Position numbers and translations under genes: made by a program. The notes below the pieces were generated by a model. The model worked only from the letters and a program-made list of their open reading frames with translations. It was not told the DNA's origin and ran no database searches. From Roseivivax marinus (GTDB taxonomy: Bacteria; Pseudomonadota; Alphaproteobacteria; Rhodobacterales; Rhodobacteraceae), in the NCBI RefSeq assembly GCF_900109705.1, contig NZ_FOAI01000011.1, positions 62,001 through 126,000 on the forward strand: a DNA stretch of 64,000 nt, given 5' to 3'. Below, one piece after another: positions 18,138 to 29,580 of the stretch (positions within the stretch are counted from its first letter, which is position 1; every line of letters begins with the position of its first letter).

Positions 18138-18599
18138 TCAGCCCGCCAGCCGCGCCTTCACCTTGGGACCGGCGGCGCCGAAATCCATCTGGCCGGCATA
18201 TTTCGACTTCAGCGTGCCCATCACCCGGCCCATGTCGCGGATCGAATTGGCGCCGGTCTCGGCGATGGCGGCATCGACGGCGGCATCTATCTCGGTTTCG
18301 CTGAGGCGGCGGGGCAGGAACTCCTCGATCACGCCGATCTCGGCTTCCTCCTGTTCGGCGAGGTCGAGGCGCCCGCCTTCCTCGTAGGTCTTGGCGCTCT
18401 CCCGGCGTTGCTTGACCATCTTTTCGAGGATGGCCAGCACTTCGGCGTCGCCGACGCCAGTCTCGGCGCCCTCGCCCCGGGTGGCGATGTCGCGATCCTT
18501 GATCGCCGCGTTGATGAGGCGAAGGGTCGACAGACGCGTCGCGTCCTTCTCCTTCATCGCCTGTTTCGTCGCCTGAGCGATCTTCGTTCGAAGGTCCAT
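18138..18599 (-). CDS. GatB/YqeY-domain protein
   Basis: The protein has 153 residues: MDLRTKIAQATKQAMKEKD, then RLSTLRLINAAIKD, EEFLPRRLSETEI and GRVMGTLKSKYAG. This is the YqeY fold, related to the tRNA-binding tail of GatB. Family members are thought to act near tRNA-dependent amidation, but none is firmly characterised. An ATG at 18611 would add four residues; MDLR is the common family start. It converges on the glycosyltransferase-like gene. Confidence 0.85.
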   Translation of the reverse strand: MDLRTKIAQATKQAMKEKDATRLSTLRLINAAIKDRDIATRGEGAETGVGDAEVLAILEKMVKQRRESAKTYEEGGRLDLAEQEEAEIGVIEEFLPRRLSETEIDAAVDAAIAETGANSIRDMGRVMGTLKSKYAGQMDFGAAGPKVKARLAG

Positions 18600-18699
18600 C
18601 GACGTCCCCATTCCCGGGCTGGTTCGCAGTCTGTGACCCTAGCGCGCGCACCCGCCCGAGGCAACCGACCGCCCTCGGCGCCAAGTCATTGAAAACATT

Positions 18700-18715
18700 G
18701 GAACGACCACGTTCC
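18700..18715. promoter_or_regulatory. Inverted repeat upstream of carA
   Basis: GGAACG-ACCA-CGTTCC is a perfect 6-4-6 dyad 114 bases before the carA start. A TTGACC is found just downstream near 18724 with TACGTA 17 bases after it, a possible sigma-70-like pair. The dyad may be an operator for carA or the divergent YqeY gene. Confidence 0.35.
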
Positions 18716-18829
18716 GACCTTGCTTGACCACGCTGGAACAACTCCTTACGTATGGCGCGATTTGACGGCCGAGGCGGCCTTTCGCGCCGCGCCCGACCGC
18801 GCCACCCGCATCCGATCCGAGGTCCGACC

Positions 18830-19981
18830 ATGTCCCAGACGTCTTCCCGCCGCCCGACCGCCTGTCTCGCGCTCGCCGACGGGACGGTGTTCTACGGTAT
18901 GGGCTTCGGCGCCACCGGCGACACGGTGGCGGAGCTGTGCTTCAACACCGCGATGACCGGCTACCAGGAGATCATGACGGATCCCTCCTACGCGGGGCAG
19001 ATCGTGACCTTCACCTTCCCGCACGTGGGCAATGTCGGCATCAACCCCGAGGATGACGAGACACAGGACCCGGTCGCAGAGGGCATGGTCGTCAAGTGGA
19101 TGCCCACCGACCCGTCGAACTGGCGCGCCGCCGGCACCCTGTCGGACTGGCTGGCCCGGCGCGGCCGCATCGCCGTTGGCGGCGTCGACACCCGGCGTTT
19201 GACCCGGGCGATCCGGCAGCAGGGCGCGCCGCACGTGGCGCTGGCCCACGACCCCGAGGGCAACTTCGACATCGAGGCGCTTGTCGCCAAGGCCCGCGGG
19301 TTCGAAGGGCTCACCGGCCGCGATCTGGCCAAGGGCGTCACCTGCGCGCAGTCCTACCGCTGGGACGAGATGCGGTGGGCGTGGCCCGAAGGCTACCTGC
19401 GCCAGACCGAGGCGCGGCACCGCGTGGTGGCCATCGATTACGGCGCCAAGCGCAACATCCTGCGCTGTCTCGCCAGCGCCGGGTGCGAGGTCACTGTCCT
19501 TCCCGCCAGCGCCACCGCCGAGGACGTACTCGCCCAGAACCCCGACGGCGTGTTCCTGTCCAACGGGCCCGGCGATCCGGCGGCGACGGGCGAGTATGCC
19601 GTGCCGATGATCCGTGGCGTGCTCGAGCGTGACGTGCCGATGTTCGGCATTTGCCTGGGCCACCAGATGCTGGCGCTGGCGCTCGGCGGCAAGACGCAAA
19701 AGATGAACCACGGCCATCACGGCGCGAACCACCCGGTCAAGGAGATCGAGACCGGCAAGGTCGAGATCACCTCGATGAATCACGGCTTCGCTGTCGACAG
19801 CCAGTCGTTGCCGACCGGCGTTCTCGAGACCCACGTGTCGCTGTTCGACGGTTCGAACTGCGGGCTGCGGATGGCCGACAAGCCGGTCTTCTCGGTGCAG
19901 CACCACCCCGAGGCCAGCCCCGGCCCGCAGGACAGCTTCTACCTGTTCGAACGGTTCGCCGCGTCGATGGACCGCGGCTGA
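18830..19981 (+). CDS. carA: Carbamoyl-phosphate synthase small subunit (glutaminase)
   Basis: The protein has 383 residues. The N-terminal domain carries GMGFGATGDTVAELCFNTAMTGYQE split over residues 20-45. The class I glutamine amidotransferase domain has SNGPGDP, the nucleophile Cys in FGICLGHQML, and the His-Glu pair of VQHHPEASPGP. It releases ammonia from glutamine for the large subunit CarB, feeding arginine and pyrimidine synthesis. carB is not adjacent, which is common in this family. The frame is open upstream, but GAGG before the ATG at 18830 and the homology start fix the start. Confidence 0.96.
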   Translation: MSQTSSRRPTACLALADGTVFYGMGFGATGDTVAELCFNTAMTGYQEIMTDPSYAGQIVTFTFPHVGNVGINPEDDETQDPVAEGMVVKWMPTDPSNWRAAGTLSDWLARRGRIAVGGVDTRRLTRAIRQQGAPHVALAHDPEGNFDIEALVAKARGFEGLTGRDLAKGVTCAQSYRWDEMRWAWPEGYLRQTEARHRVVAIDYGAKRNILRCLASAGCEVTVLPASATAEDVLAQNPDGVFLSNGPGDPAATGEYAVPMIRGVLERDVPMFGICLGHQMLALALGGKTQKMNHGHHGANHPVKEIETGKVEITSMNHGFAVDSQSLPTGVLETHVSLFDGSNCGLRMADKPVFSVQHHPEASPGPQDSFYLFERFAASMDRG

Positions 19982-20028
19982 GCGCTGGCGAAGGTCCCGC
20001 CAGGGACGGGGCCGCGTAAGATATACCG

Positions 20029-20043
20029 TTAACGCGCAATTAA
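20029..20043 (+). promoter_or_regulatory. CtrA-type binding site
   Basis: TTAA-CGCGCAA-TTAA matches the full CtrA consensus TTAA-N7-TTAA, 49 bases before the glycosyltransferase start. CtrA is the response regulator phosphorylated through CckA and ChpT; a chpT gene lies at 36742. Confidence 0.65.
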
Positions 20044-20091
20044 CCTCGCGCGCGGCATCAAGGGGCATCCCCTGTCCCAGCCGCGTGCGCC

Positions 20092-21975
20092 ATGCCCAGT
20101 TCAGCCCTCCTCGCACGGATCGCCGCCCTGCCCCAGGCGCAGGATCGCGGCCGCCCCCTCGGCGGGCTGCTGCTGGATGGTGGGGCAGTGGCACCGGATC
20201 GGCTGCTCGATGCGCTTGGAGAGGCCGAGGCGACCGGCGCGCCCATCGACCGGGTGCTTCAGGCACACGGCCTTGCCACGCCCGATGCCTGCCTGCGCGC
20301 CCGCGGACGCCACCACGGCCTGCCGGTGCTGGACCGCGACACGACGCCCCCGTGCCCGTCCCTGGCCGGGTTGATCCCGCCCGAGACATGCCTCGCCATG
20401 CGCGTCCTTCCGTGGATGGTCGTGGGCGAGACGCTGGTCGTTGCTGGCGCCCGCCCCGAGGACGTGGAAGCCGTCCGCCCCCTGCTGGCCCAGGCGTGGC
20501 CGCAGATCATGCCGGCGCTGGCGTCGGAGCGCGACATCGAGGCCGAGCTGGCCGCCCGCCACGGGCGCCGCTTCGCGCGCGCAGCCGAAAGCAACCTGCC
20601 CGCGGACGAGAGCTGCCGCGACCTTAACCTGTCCACGCCCGGACGCCGGATCGCGGCGGGTGGCGCGGCGCTCGCCTGCGTTGCCGCGCTCGCCCTGGCG
20701 CCGACGATGTTCTTCGCCGGGGCCTTCGGACTCGCGCTCGCGGCGATAGTCGCGGGCCAGCTTCTGAAACTCGCCGCCGCAGTGGCCGCGCCTCGAGCCG
20801 AGCTGCCCGCGCCTCTGCCGGCGCAGCGCCCGACCACGCCCGTGGTCTCTCTGCTGGTGCCGCTCTTCCGCGAGGCCGAGATCGCCGGCACCCTGGTGCG
20901 CAGGCTCGAACGGCTCAGCTGGCCGAAGGCAGCGCTCGACGTGGTGCTGGTTCTCGAAGCCGGGGACGAGGACACGCGCCGAGCGCTGGCCCGCGCCGAC
21001 CTGCCCGCCTGGGCACGGGTGATCGAGGTGCCGCCCGGCGGCGTCACCACGAAGCCGCGCGCGCTGAACTACGCCCTGCCCTTCGCCCGTGGCGAGATCG
21101 TCGGCATACTCGACGCGGAGGACGCGCCGGCCGCCGACCAGATCGACAGGGTGGCCGCGCGCTTTGCCGTCGAACCCTCCGAGGTGGCCTGCTTGCAGGG
21201 TATTCTCGATTTCTACAATCCGCAGGCCAACTGGCTGTCGCGGATGTTCACGCTGGAATACGCGGCGTGGTTCCGAATGATCCTGCCCGGCCTCGCCCGG
21301 CTGGGTTTCGCGATCCCGCTCGGCGGCACGACCATCTACTTCCGCCGCGCCGCGCTGGAAGCGGTGGGCGGCTGGGACGCGCACAACGTCACCGAGGACG
21401 CGGACCTCGGGATGCGCCTCGCGCGGCACGGCTACCGCACCGCGCTCGTGCCCACCTTCACGCTGGAAGAGGCGAACTGCCGGCTGTGGCCGTGGGTGCG
21501 GCAACGCTCGCGGTGGCTCAAGGGATACATGATGACGTGGGCCGCGCATTCGCGCCGACCGGGCCGCCTGCTGCGCGACATGGGCGGATGGAAGACCGCA
21601 GGCATGCAGGTTCTGTTCCTCGGCACAATTCTGCAGGCATTGCTCGCCCCCCTGATGTGGAGCTTCTGGATCGTTCTCATCGGGATCGACCACCCTGTGG
21701 CCGCGGCGCTGCCTCCGGCAGGCTTCGCGGCGCTGGTGGCCGTGTTCCTCGCTTCGGAGGCGGTCACGCTCGGGGTCGCCTTCGCGGCGCTGGCGCGCAC
21801 GCCGCACCGCGGGCTCGGCCCATGGGTCCCGACGCTGGCCGCCTACATGCCGCTGATCGCAGTCGCCGGCTACAAGGCCCTGTGGGAGGCGATCCGGAAA
21901 CCGTTCTTCTGGGACAAGACCGCGCACGGCCGCTCCGCCCCGGACCACGCGCTAGCCGATCAGAAGTCCGTCTAA
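20092..21975 (+). CDS. Membrane glycosyltransferase, GT2 cellulose-synthase-like, with an N-terminal GspE/MshEN-like domain
   Basis: The protein has 627 residues. Residues 1-170 resemble the N-terminal domain of type II secretion ATPases (LGGLLLDGGAVAPDRLLDAL, then LIPPETCLAMRVLPW), which in relatives binds c-di-GMP. Two helices follow (about 190-240), then a GT2 core with VSLLVPLFREAEIAG, the acidic ILDAEDAP, TEDADLGMRLARHGY and QRSRWLKGY (QxxRW), the mark of processive enzymes, and further C-terminal helices. It probably makes or extends an extracellular polysaccharide at the inner membrane. The upstream CtrA box suggests cell-cycle or motility-biofilm control. Product and c-di-GMP binding are inference. 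Confidence 0.82.
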   Translation: MPSSALLARIAALPQAQDRGRPLGGLLLDGGAVAPDRLLDALGEAEATGAPIDRVLQAHGLATPDACLRARGRHHGLPVLDRDTTPPCPSLAGLIPPETCLAMRVLPWMVVGETLVVAGARPEDVEAVRPLLAQAWPQIMPALASERDIEAELAARHGRRFARAAESNLPADESCRDLNLSTPGRRIAAGGAALACVAALALAPTMFFAGAFGLALAAIVAGQLLKLAAAVAAPRAELPAPLPAQRPTTPVVSLLVPLFREAEIAGTLVRRLERLSWPKAALDVVLVLEAGDEDTRRALARADLPAWARVIEVPPGGVTTKPRALNYALPFARGEIVGILDAEDAPAADQIDRVAARFAVEPSEVACLQGILDFYNPQANWLSRMFTLEYAAWFRMILPGLARLGFAIPLGGTTIYFRRAALEAVGGWDAHNVTEDADLGMRLARHGYRTALVPTFTLEEANCRLWPWVRQRSRWLKGYMMTWAAHSRRPGRLLRDMGGWKTAGMQVLFLGTILQALLAPLMWSFWIVLIGIDHPVAAALPPAGFAALVAVFLASEAVTLGVAFAALARTPHRGLGPWVPTLAAYMPLIAVAGYKALWEAIRKPFFWDKTAHGRSAPDHALADQKSV

Positions 21976-21985
21976 ACGCTACGGC

Positions 21986-22633
21986 TCAGACGTCGCGCGC
22001 CTGGCTGTCGAGCTTGAGCCGCGTGACGAAGGCCACCGAGATGTGGTCGCGCAAAGCCCGGCTCGCGCCGTCCTCGTCGCGCTTGCGGATCGCGTCGACG
22101 ATGCGGTCATGCTCCTGCAGGGCCACCGCGCCGCGCCCCTCGGCAGCAAGCGAGGTAGTCGCCATCAGCGCCATCGAACGGTGCACGAGGTCGAGCTGCT
22201 GCACCAGAAACCTGTTGTGCGAGGCGAGGTGGATCTGCTGGTGGAACCGCCGGTTCGCCCGCGCCAGCGCCTTGGGGTCGTGCAGCAGGCCACGGTCGGT
22301 CTGCACCATCTCGGCCAGCACGAGGATTTCCTCGGCGGTGGCGTGCCGCGCGGCCAGCCGCGCCGCCAGCCCCTCGAGCTCGGTGCGCACCGCGTAGAGC
22401 TCTGCCAACTGGTTGTGGTCGAGCGACGCCACGATCAGCGAGCGACCGTCGCGGGTCAGCAGCGACTGCGTCTCGAGCCGTTGAAGGGCCTCGCGGATCG
22501 GCGTCCGGCTGACCCCGAAGCGTTCGGCCAGGTCGCTTTCCACCAGCCGGTCGCCGGGGCGATAGGTCCCGGTGTCGATCGCGTCGAGGATAAGCGAATA
22601 GGCGTCCTTCTGGCCGGCCCGACCGGTATTCAT
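21986..22633 (-). CDS. GntR-family transcriptional regulator with FCD domain
   Basis: The protein has 215 residues. The winged helix includes YRPGDRLVESDLAERFGVSRT and PIREALQRLETQ, the standard GntR recognition region. The C-terminal all-helical FCD (FadR-type) domain has ARANRRFHQQIHLASHN with metal/ligand-binding His residues and a late LRDHI. The ligand is unknown; relatives often sense organic acids. It converges on the glycosyltransferase gene and is divergent from the HAD gene at 22736, one possible target. Confidence 0.88.
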   Translation of the reverse strand: MNTGRAGQKDAYSLILDAIDTGTYRPGDRLVESDLAERFGVSRTPIREALQRLETQSLLTRDGRSLIVASLDHNQLAELYAVRTELEGLAARLAARHATAEEILVLAEMVQTDRGLLHDPKALARANRRFHQQIHLASHNRFLVQQLDLVHRSMALMATTSLAAEGRGAVALQEHDRIVDAIRKRDEDGASRALRDHISVAFVTRLKLDSQARDV

Positions 22634-22735
22634 GCAGCGTCTCCCTCAAGGTCCGCAGACGATAGACACGGCCATCGCACACGATCAAGCGACGAGCCCT
22701 TGGCAAGGACCCGACCGCGACCTAAGCCCTAGTCC

Positions 22736-23407
22736 ATGCAGGCCGTCTCCGAAACCGCTCCTTCCGTCGCCCGCGAGTTCGCACATGTGCGGACGTGGGT
22801 CTTCGATCTCGACAACACGCTTTACCCGCCCGAGGTCCGTCTTTTCGACCAGATCGAGGTGCGGATGCGGACCTTCATGACCCGCGAACTGGGCGTGCCG
22901 GTAGCCGAGGCGGACCGGCTCCGGCGGGAATACTGGTCCGCGCACGGCACGACGCTGGCCGGGCTCATGGCGGTGCACGGGGTCGAACCCGAGCCGTTTC
23001 TCGAAGAGGTCCATGACATCTCATTCGACGTGCTCACACCGGATGCGGGCCTGGCCGAGCGCATCGCCGCGCTGCCGGGCCGGCGCATCGTCTACACCAA
23101 CGGCACGGCGCCCTATGCCCGGCAAGTGATCTCCGCGCGCGGCCTAGACGGGCTGTTCGACGCGGTCTACGGCGTGGCCGAGGCGAACTATCGCCCCAAG
23201 CCCGACCGCGCGGCGTTCGAGACCGTGTTCTCGGCCGACGGCCTGGATCCGGCGCGCGCCGCGATGTTCGAAGACGATCCGCGCAACCTCTCGGTCCCGC
23301 ACGAGATGGGGCTCGCCACGGTGCTCGTGGCCCCCGCGCCCGAGCCCGCGCCGCACATCCACCACCACACCGACGACCTTGCGGGCTTCCTCGCCCGCGT
23401 CGTCTGA
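22736..23407 (+). CDS. Pyrimidine 5'-nucleotidase-type HAD hydrolase
   Basis: The protein has 223 residues. HAD motifs in order: VFDLDNTLYPP (nucleophile and acid Asp), IVYTNGTAPYA (motif II), the Lys of YRPKPD (motif III) and FEDDPRNL (motif IV). The sequence between motifs follows the SDT1/YjjG-like pyrimidine 5'-nucleotidase subfamily common in alphaproteobacteria. A run of His residues (HIHHH) near the C-terminus is unusual. UbiH-like gene follows after ten bases. Confidence 0.85.
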   Translation: MQAVSETAPSVAREFAHVRTWVFDLDNTLYPPEVRLFDQIEVRMRTFMTRELGVPVAEADRLRREYWSAHGTTLAGLMAVHGVEPEPFLEEVHDISFDVLTPDAGLAERIAALPGRRIVYTNGTAPYARQVISARGLDGLFDAVYGVAEANYRPKPDRAAFETVFSADGLDPARAAMFEDDPRNLSVPHEMGLATVLVAPAPEPAPHIHHHTDDLAGFLARVV

Positions 23408-23417
23408 GGGGGCCGAC

Positions 23418-24614
23418 ATGGACCATGACATCCTGATCTCGGGCGGCGGCATCGCCGGGCTGACCGCCGCGGCGGCCTTTGGGCGTGCCGGCTTTTCCGT
23501 GCTCTGCGTCGATCCCGCCCCGCCGGTCACCGAACGCGACGCGGCCGGCGCCGACCTGCGCTCGACCGCGTTCCTGCAGCCCGCCCGGGCCTTTCTCGAC
23601 CGCGCGGGCCTCTGGGACAGGTTCGCCCCCCACGCCACGCCGCTCCAGACCATGCGTGTGGTCGATGCGGGGGGCGGCGACGAGCCGGGCGTCCGCGCGA
23701 GCAAGAGCTTCGACGCCGCGGACATCTCCGAGAAGCCGTTCGGGTGGAACCTGCCGAACTGGCTGCTGCGGCGCGAACTGAGCGCCGCGCTGGACGAGAT
23801 CGACGGTGTCGATTTCCGCCCGGGCACCGCGACCACCGGCCTTCTGTCGCGCACCAGCGCTGCGCGGGTCACGCTGTCGGACGGCAGCCGCCCCGAGGTG
23901 GCTCTCGTGATCGCTGCGGACGGGCGCAACTCGCCCATGCGACGGGCGGCGGGCATCGGCGTTCGGACGACGCGCTTCGGCCAGAAGGCGCTGGCCTTCG
24001 CCGTCACCCATCCCGAGCCGCACCAGAACGTCTCGACCGAGATCCATCGCTCGGGAGGGCCGTTCACGCTGGTGCCGCTGCCCGACTACGAGGGCCGCCC
24101 GTCTTCCGCGATCGTCTGGATGGAGGACGGCCCCGAGGCCGAACGGCTGATGGCACTCGACACCGGGGATTTCGAGGCGGCGATGACCGCACGGTCCTGC
24201 GGCCTGTTCGGGCCGCTGACACTGGCGTCGAACCGCTCGATCTGGCCCATCGTGGCCCAGGAGGCGACGGCGCTGACCGCCGAGCGGCTGGCGTTGGTGG
24301 CCGAGGCCGCACATGTCATGCCGCCTATCGGCGCGCAGGGCCTCAACATGAGCCTGCGCGACCTCGATACTCTGCTGGACCTGGCGGAGACCCATCGCGA
24401 CGCGCTCGGGGGGCGGGCCATGCTGGACGCCTACGCGCGCAAGCGGAGCGCGGACATCCGGGTGCGCGTGGGCGGCGTGGGGCTCCTGAACCGGATCAGC
24501 CAGTCCGGGTCGCCGCTGGTGCAGGACTTGCGCGCGGTGGGGCTGTCGGCGCTCTATGATCTGCCGCCGGTGCGGCGGACGCTGATGCAGCTGGGATTGG
24601 GTGCGCGCGGCTGA
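23418..24614 (+). CDS. UbiH/UbiF/VisC/COQ6-family FAD-dependent hydroxylase
   Basis: The protein has 398 residues. DILISGGGIAGLTAAAAFGRAG is the FAD dinucleotide-binding motif (residues 4-25), VIAADGRNSPMRR the DG motif, and LVAEAAHVMPPIGAQGLNMSLRDL the second FAD motif characteristic of the ubiquinone hydroxylase group. It probably hydroxylates the ubiquinone ring at the inner membrane; which carbon cannot be told from sequence. Start ATG at 23418 behind GAGGGGG. It lies downstream of the HAD gene in the same direction. Confidence 0.85.
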   Translation: MDHDILISGGGIAGLTAAAAFGRAGFSVLCVDPAPPVTERDAAGADLRSTAFLQPARAFLDRAGLWDRFAPHATPLQTMRVVDAGGGDEPGVRASKSFDAADISEKPFGWNLPNWLLRRELSAALDEIDGVDFRPGTATTGLLSRTSAARVTLSDGSRPEVALVIAADGRNSPMRRAAGIGVRTTRFGQKALAFAVTHPEPHQNVSTEIHRSGGPFTLVPLPDYEGRPSSAIVWMEDGPEAERLMALDTGDFEAAMTARSCGLFGPLTLASNRSIWPIVAQEATALTAERLALVAEAAHVMPPIGAQGLNMSLRDLDTLLDLAETHRDALGGRAMLDAYARKRSADIRVRVGGVGLLNRISQSGSPLVQDLRAVGLSALYDLPPVRRTLMQLGLGARG

Positions 24615-24615
24615 A

Positions 24616-24637
24616 CCGCACGCGCCGGCGTGTGTGC
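24616..24637. terminator. Hairpin between convergent genes
   Basis: CCGCACGCG and CGTGTGCGG pair over nine bases (one G-U) with loop CCGG, between the UbiH-like and usg stops. There is no T run, so termination is only probable. Confidence 0.4.
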
Positions 24638-24642
24638 GGGCC

Positions 24643-24912
24643 CTAGTGGTAGGACATCTCGCCCACCACGCTGCGCCATTCGCCCGAGGACAGCATCTTG
24701 CGGTGGGTGAAGCGCACCGAGTGCAACGGCCCCTCGATCTCGGTCTGCCAGAACTCTATGAAGCCGAAGAGCTTCTCGTGGTCCGGGGCGACCTCGTAGT
24801 CCTGCCAGACGAAGGTGTTCAGGACGTTCTGGTAATCGGGCATCCGGTAGAATATCTCGGCCGTGGTCAGCCCGTATCCGCGCAGCATCATCTCGGTCTC
24901 GGACATCTGCAT
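24643..24912 (-). CDS. usg: Usg-family protein
   Basis: The protein has 89 residues, MRGYGL-type core seen here as MLRGYGLTTAEIFYRMPDYQ, followed by QDYEVAPDHEKLFGFIEFW and HSVRFTHRKML. This matches Usg, a conserved alphaproteobacterial protein originally found upstream of trpF in Caulobacter. Its biochemical role is unknown. AGAGG lies eight bases upstream of the ATG; an inner ATG at 24906 is also possible. Divergent from gyrA. Confidence 0.85.
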   Translation of the reverse strand: MQMSETEMMLRGYGLTTAEIFYRMPDYQNVLNTFVWQDYEVAPDHEKLFGFIEFWQTEIEGPLHSVRFTHRKMLSSGEWRSVVGEMSYH

Positions 24913-24993
24913 GGGTCATACCTCTCGCTGATTTTCTTGTTCGTCCGACCAGCATGACAAGGCCGAGTTACTTTTCAACGAAAACAGTGTGTT

Positions 24994-25087
24994 AGCCACC
25001 TGACCAGGTGGCTGCCAAAAGCAGTGGCCGGGCGCCATTGCACCCCATATCCGCGCTCTGCTATAAACCTGACAACAAGATATAGCA
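24994..25087. promoter_or_regulatory. Two inverted repeats in the usg-gyrA intergenic region
   Basis: AGCCACCTG-AC-CAGGTGGCT (24994-25013) is a perfect 9-2-9 dyad. TGCTATA (25059-25065) and TATAGCA (25081-25087) form a 7-bp dyad with a 15-base spacer, 22 bases before the gyrA start. Either may bind a regulator or shape the gyrA leader. Confidence 0.45.
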
Positions 25088-25109
25088 CAGGCACAGGCGG
25101 ACAAAAAAC

Positions 25110-27881
<2,772 letters not shown>

Positions 27882-28039
27882 GTTATTGCATTGGATAAAT
27901 GCAATTGCGCCGTTGCGCAGTTGATGTAGTTTGGAACGGCGGGGAGAGTGCACCGACACAATCGGTACACCGCCCCGCCGGTTCCCTTAGTGCTCGTGTT
28001 CTCGTGTTTCCCCGCTCACTTCCAGGATGGCCAGGTGGC

Positions 28040-28900
28040 ATGGACAATTGGGATGATCTGCGTTTTCTGGTCGCGCTCTCGAAGACCGGAACGATGACCT
28101 CGGCGGCAAAGCTGCTGGGGACGAACACCGCGACCGTGTCGCGGCGGATCGAAAGGCTGTCCGAACAACTCGGCACTCCGGCCTTCGTGAAGACCTCCGA
28201 GGGCTGGCGCCCGTCTGACGCGGTGAAGCGCCTGATCGACGTCAGCGAGTCCTTCGAGGGCGAATTGCAGTCGGTGCTGAATGCCCAGAGCCAGCGCAAC
28301 GCCCATGAAACCGTGAAGATCAACATGGGCTCGATCCCGATCGTCACCTCTCAGGTGCTGTTCCCGGGCCTGCACAACCGCGCCGACATGCTGTCCGGCA
28401 TCGCGCTGAGCTTCCATGATCGCATCTTTCGCGAGGGGCTCGGCGAGAACGACATCGTCATCATGCTGGGCCAGCCCGACAGCGGCCGGATCGTGACGCG
28501 CAAGGCGGGCAGCCTGTCCTTCCGCCTGTACCGGCACCGCAACACGACCATCGGCACCGAGTGGGCGGGCCTTGGCGAGAACCACGACGGGTATCCCACG
28601 ATGCTTCTGGGCACCGAGCGGTTCGGCTGCCCGCCGCGCGTCCGCGTGGACAGCTTCCTTGCGCTGTTTGCACTGATGCAGGCCACCCACATGCCCGGCC
28701 CCCTGCCCGACATCCTCGCCGCGCAGGACCCGGACCTCGTGCCGGTCTGCCCCTCGGCGCCGCCGCATTACTCGGACTTCTGGCTCATGTTCCACGAGAC
28801 CCGTCGGAGCGATCCGGCCATGCGGGCGGTAGTCGAGTGGGTCACGCTCTGCTTCGAGGATGTCGCGCAGGCAGGGACTCGAGCAACCGCCAACGGTTGA
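28040..28900 (+). CDS. LysR-family transcriptional regulator
   Basis: The protein has 286 residues. The N-terminal helix-turn-helix is MDNWDDLRFLVALSKTGTMTSA...LGTNTATVSRRIERLSEQLG, a LysR type. The effector domain is divergent and short, with IVIMLGQPDSGRIVTRKAG. The family senses small molecules and usually controls a divergent gene; here the upstream neighbour gyrA is co-directional, so the target is not evident. The frame is open upstream to 27899, but the LysR domain starts at 28040. An ATTGCAT/ATGCAAT dyad (27885-27905) lies upstream. Confidence 0.85.
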   Translation: MDNWDDLRFLVALSKTGTMTSAAKLLGTNTATVSRRIERLSEQLGTPAFVKTSEGWRPSDAVKRLIDVSESFEGELQSVLNAQSQRNAHETVKINMGSIPIVTSQVLFPGLHNRADMLSGIALSFHDRIFREGLGENDIVIMLGQPDSGRIVTRKAGSLSFRLYRHRNTTIGTEWAGLGENHDGYPTMLLGTERFGCPPRVRVDSFLALFALMQATHMPGPLPDILAAQDPDLVPVCPSAPPHYSDFWLMFHETRRSDPAMRAVVEWVTLCFEDVAQAGTRATANG

Positions 28901-29039
28901 ACACCTGATTCGTCAAGGATCGGATCGGGGGCAGGCAATTTTTTGCAAAAGCGGCTTTGACAGACGCGTGCTTGCTTGTCCCCTGTGGGTTGTGCCTACT
29001 GCTTGCAACAGAAGTTTTCGAGCAGAGAAGCACACTTAG

Positions 29040-29429
29040 ATGTCCCCCCTTTCGGTTCTTTTGGTCGTATCCCGCCTTTTGCTGGCTACCGCGCTGTTCT
29101 ACGCGGTCACCGAAACTCTCTCGTCCACCTCGCTGTTCGATCCCGGCTACACTTTGACCGGTCCGCGCCTGACGCTCGGCGCCGCGGCGCTGTCCGGACT
29201 AATGACGGTGGTCGCGATCTGGCTGGTCTTCGGCATCCGGACACGCGTTGTCGCGACCCTCGGAACCGCGCTGTATGTCGGGCACATCACCATGCTTCCC
29301 GGTTTCGGCGCGGTCGACGCAACCATCCTGGCGGAACTCGCGCTGGTCGGCGCGATCGCCCTTCCCTCCATCCTCTTCGGCGGCGGACGCTTCAGCATGG
29401 TCCGCGCCGGATGGAGCAACGTGATCTGA
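29040..29429 (+). CDS. DoxX-like small membrane protein
   Basis: The protein has 129 residues with four predicted helices: LLVVSRLLLATALFYAVTE, LGAAALSGLMTVVAIWLVFG, VATLGTALYVGHITMLPG and ILAELALVGAIALPSILFG. The arrangement fits DoxX-like proteins of the quinone-associated membrane family, though sequence motifs are weak. It ends ten bases before no other gene, and a strong terminator follows. Confidence 0.6.
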   Translation: MSPLSVLLVVSRLLLATALFYAVTETLSSTSLFDPGYTLTGPRLTLGAAALSGLMTVVAIWLVFGIRTRVVATLGTALYVGHITMLPGFGAVDATILAELALVGAIALPSILFGGGRFSMVRAGWSNVI

Positions 29430-29469
29430 CGCGTCCCTCCCGCGTCACAAACGGGCACACCGTAGACTA

Positions 29470-29496
29470 CGCGGCCTTCGGGCCGCGTTTTTTTTT
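29470..29496 (+). terminator. Rho-independent terminator
   Basis: CGCGGCC-TTCG-GGCCGCG, a stable tetraloop hairpin (29470-29487), followed by nine T (29488-29496), 40 bases after the DoxX-like gene. Confidence 0.93.
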
Positions 29497-29580
29497 GGTC
29501 GCTTCGGAAGAATCCTGACAATTCGTTAAACCCGCCGGAATCGGCTCCGGCTGCGCATGGTTTCGCTTGGGCGTGGCCGC

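Noticed and set aside
18700-18753. GGAAC at 18700 or 18735 as an EcfG promoter of carA
   Set aside because: No CGTT occurs 16-17 bases downstream of either copy (TGCT-like and CGCG-like sequences are found instead).
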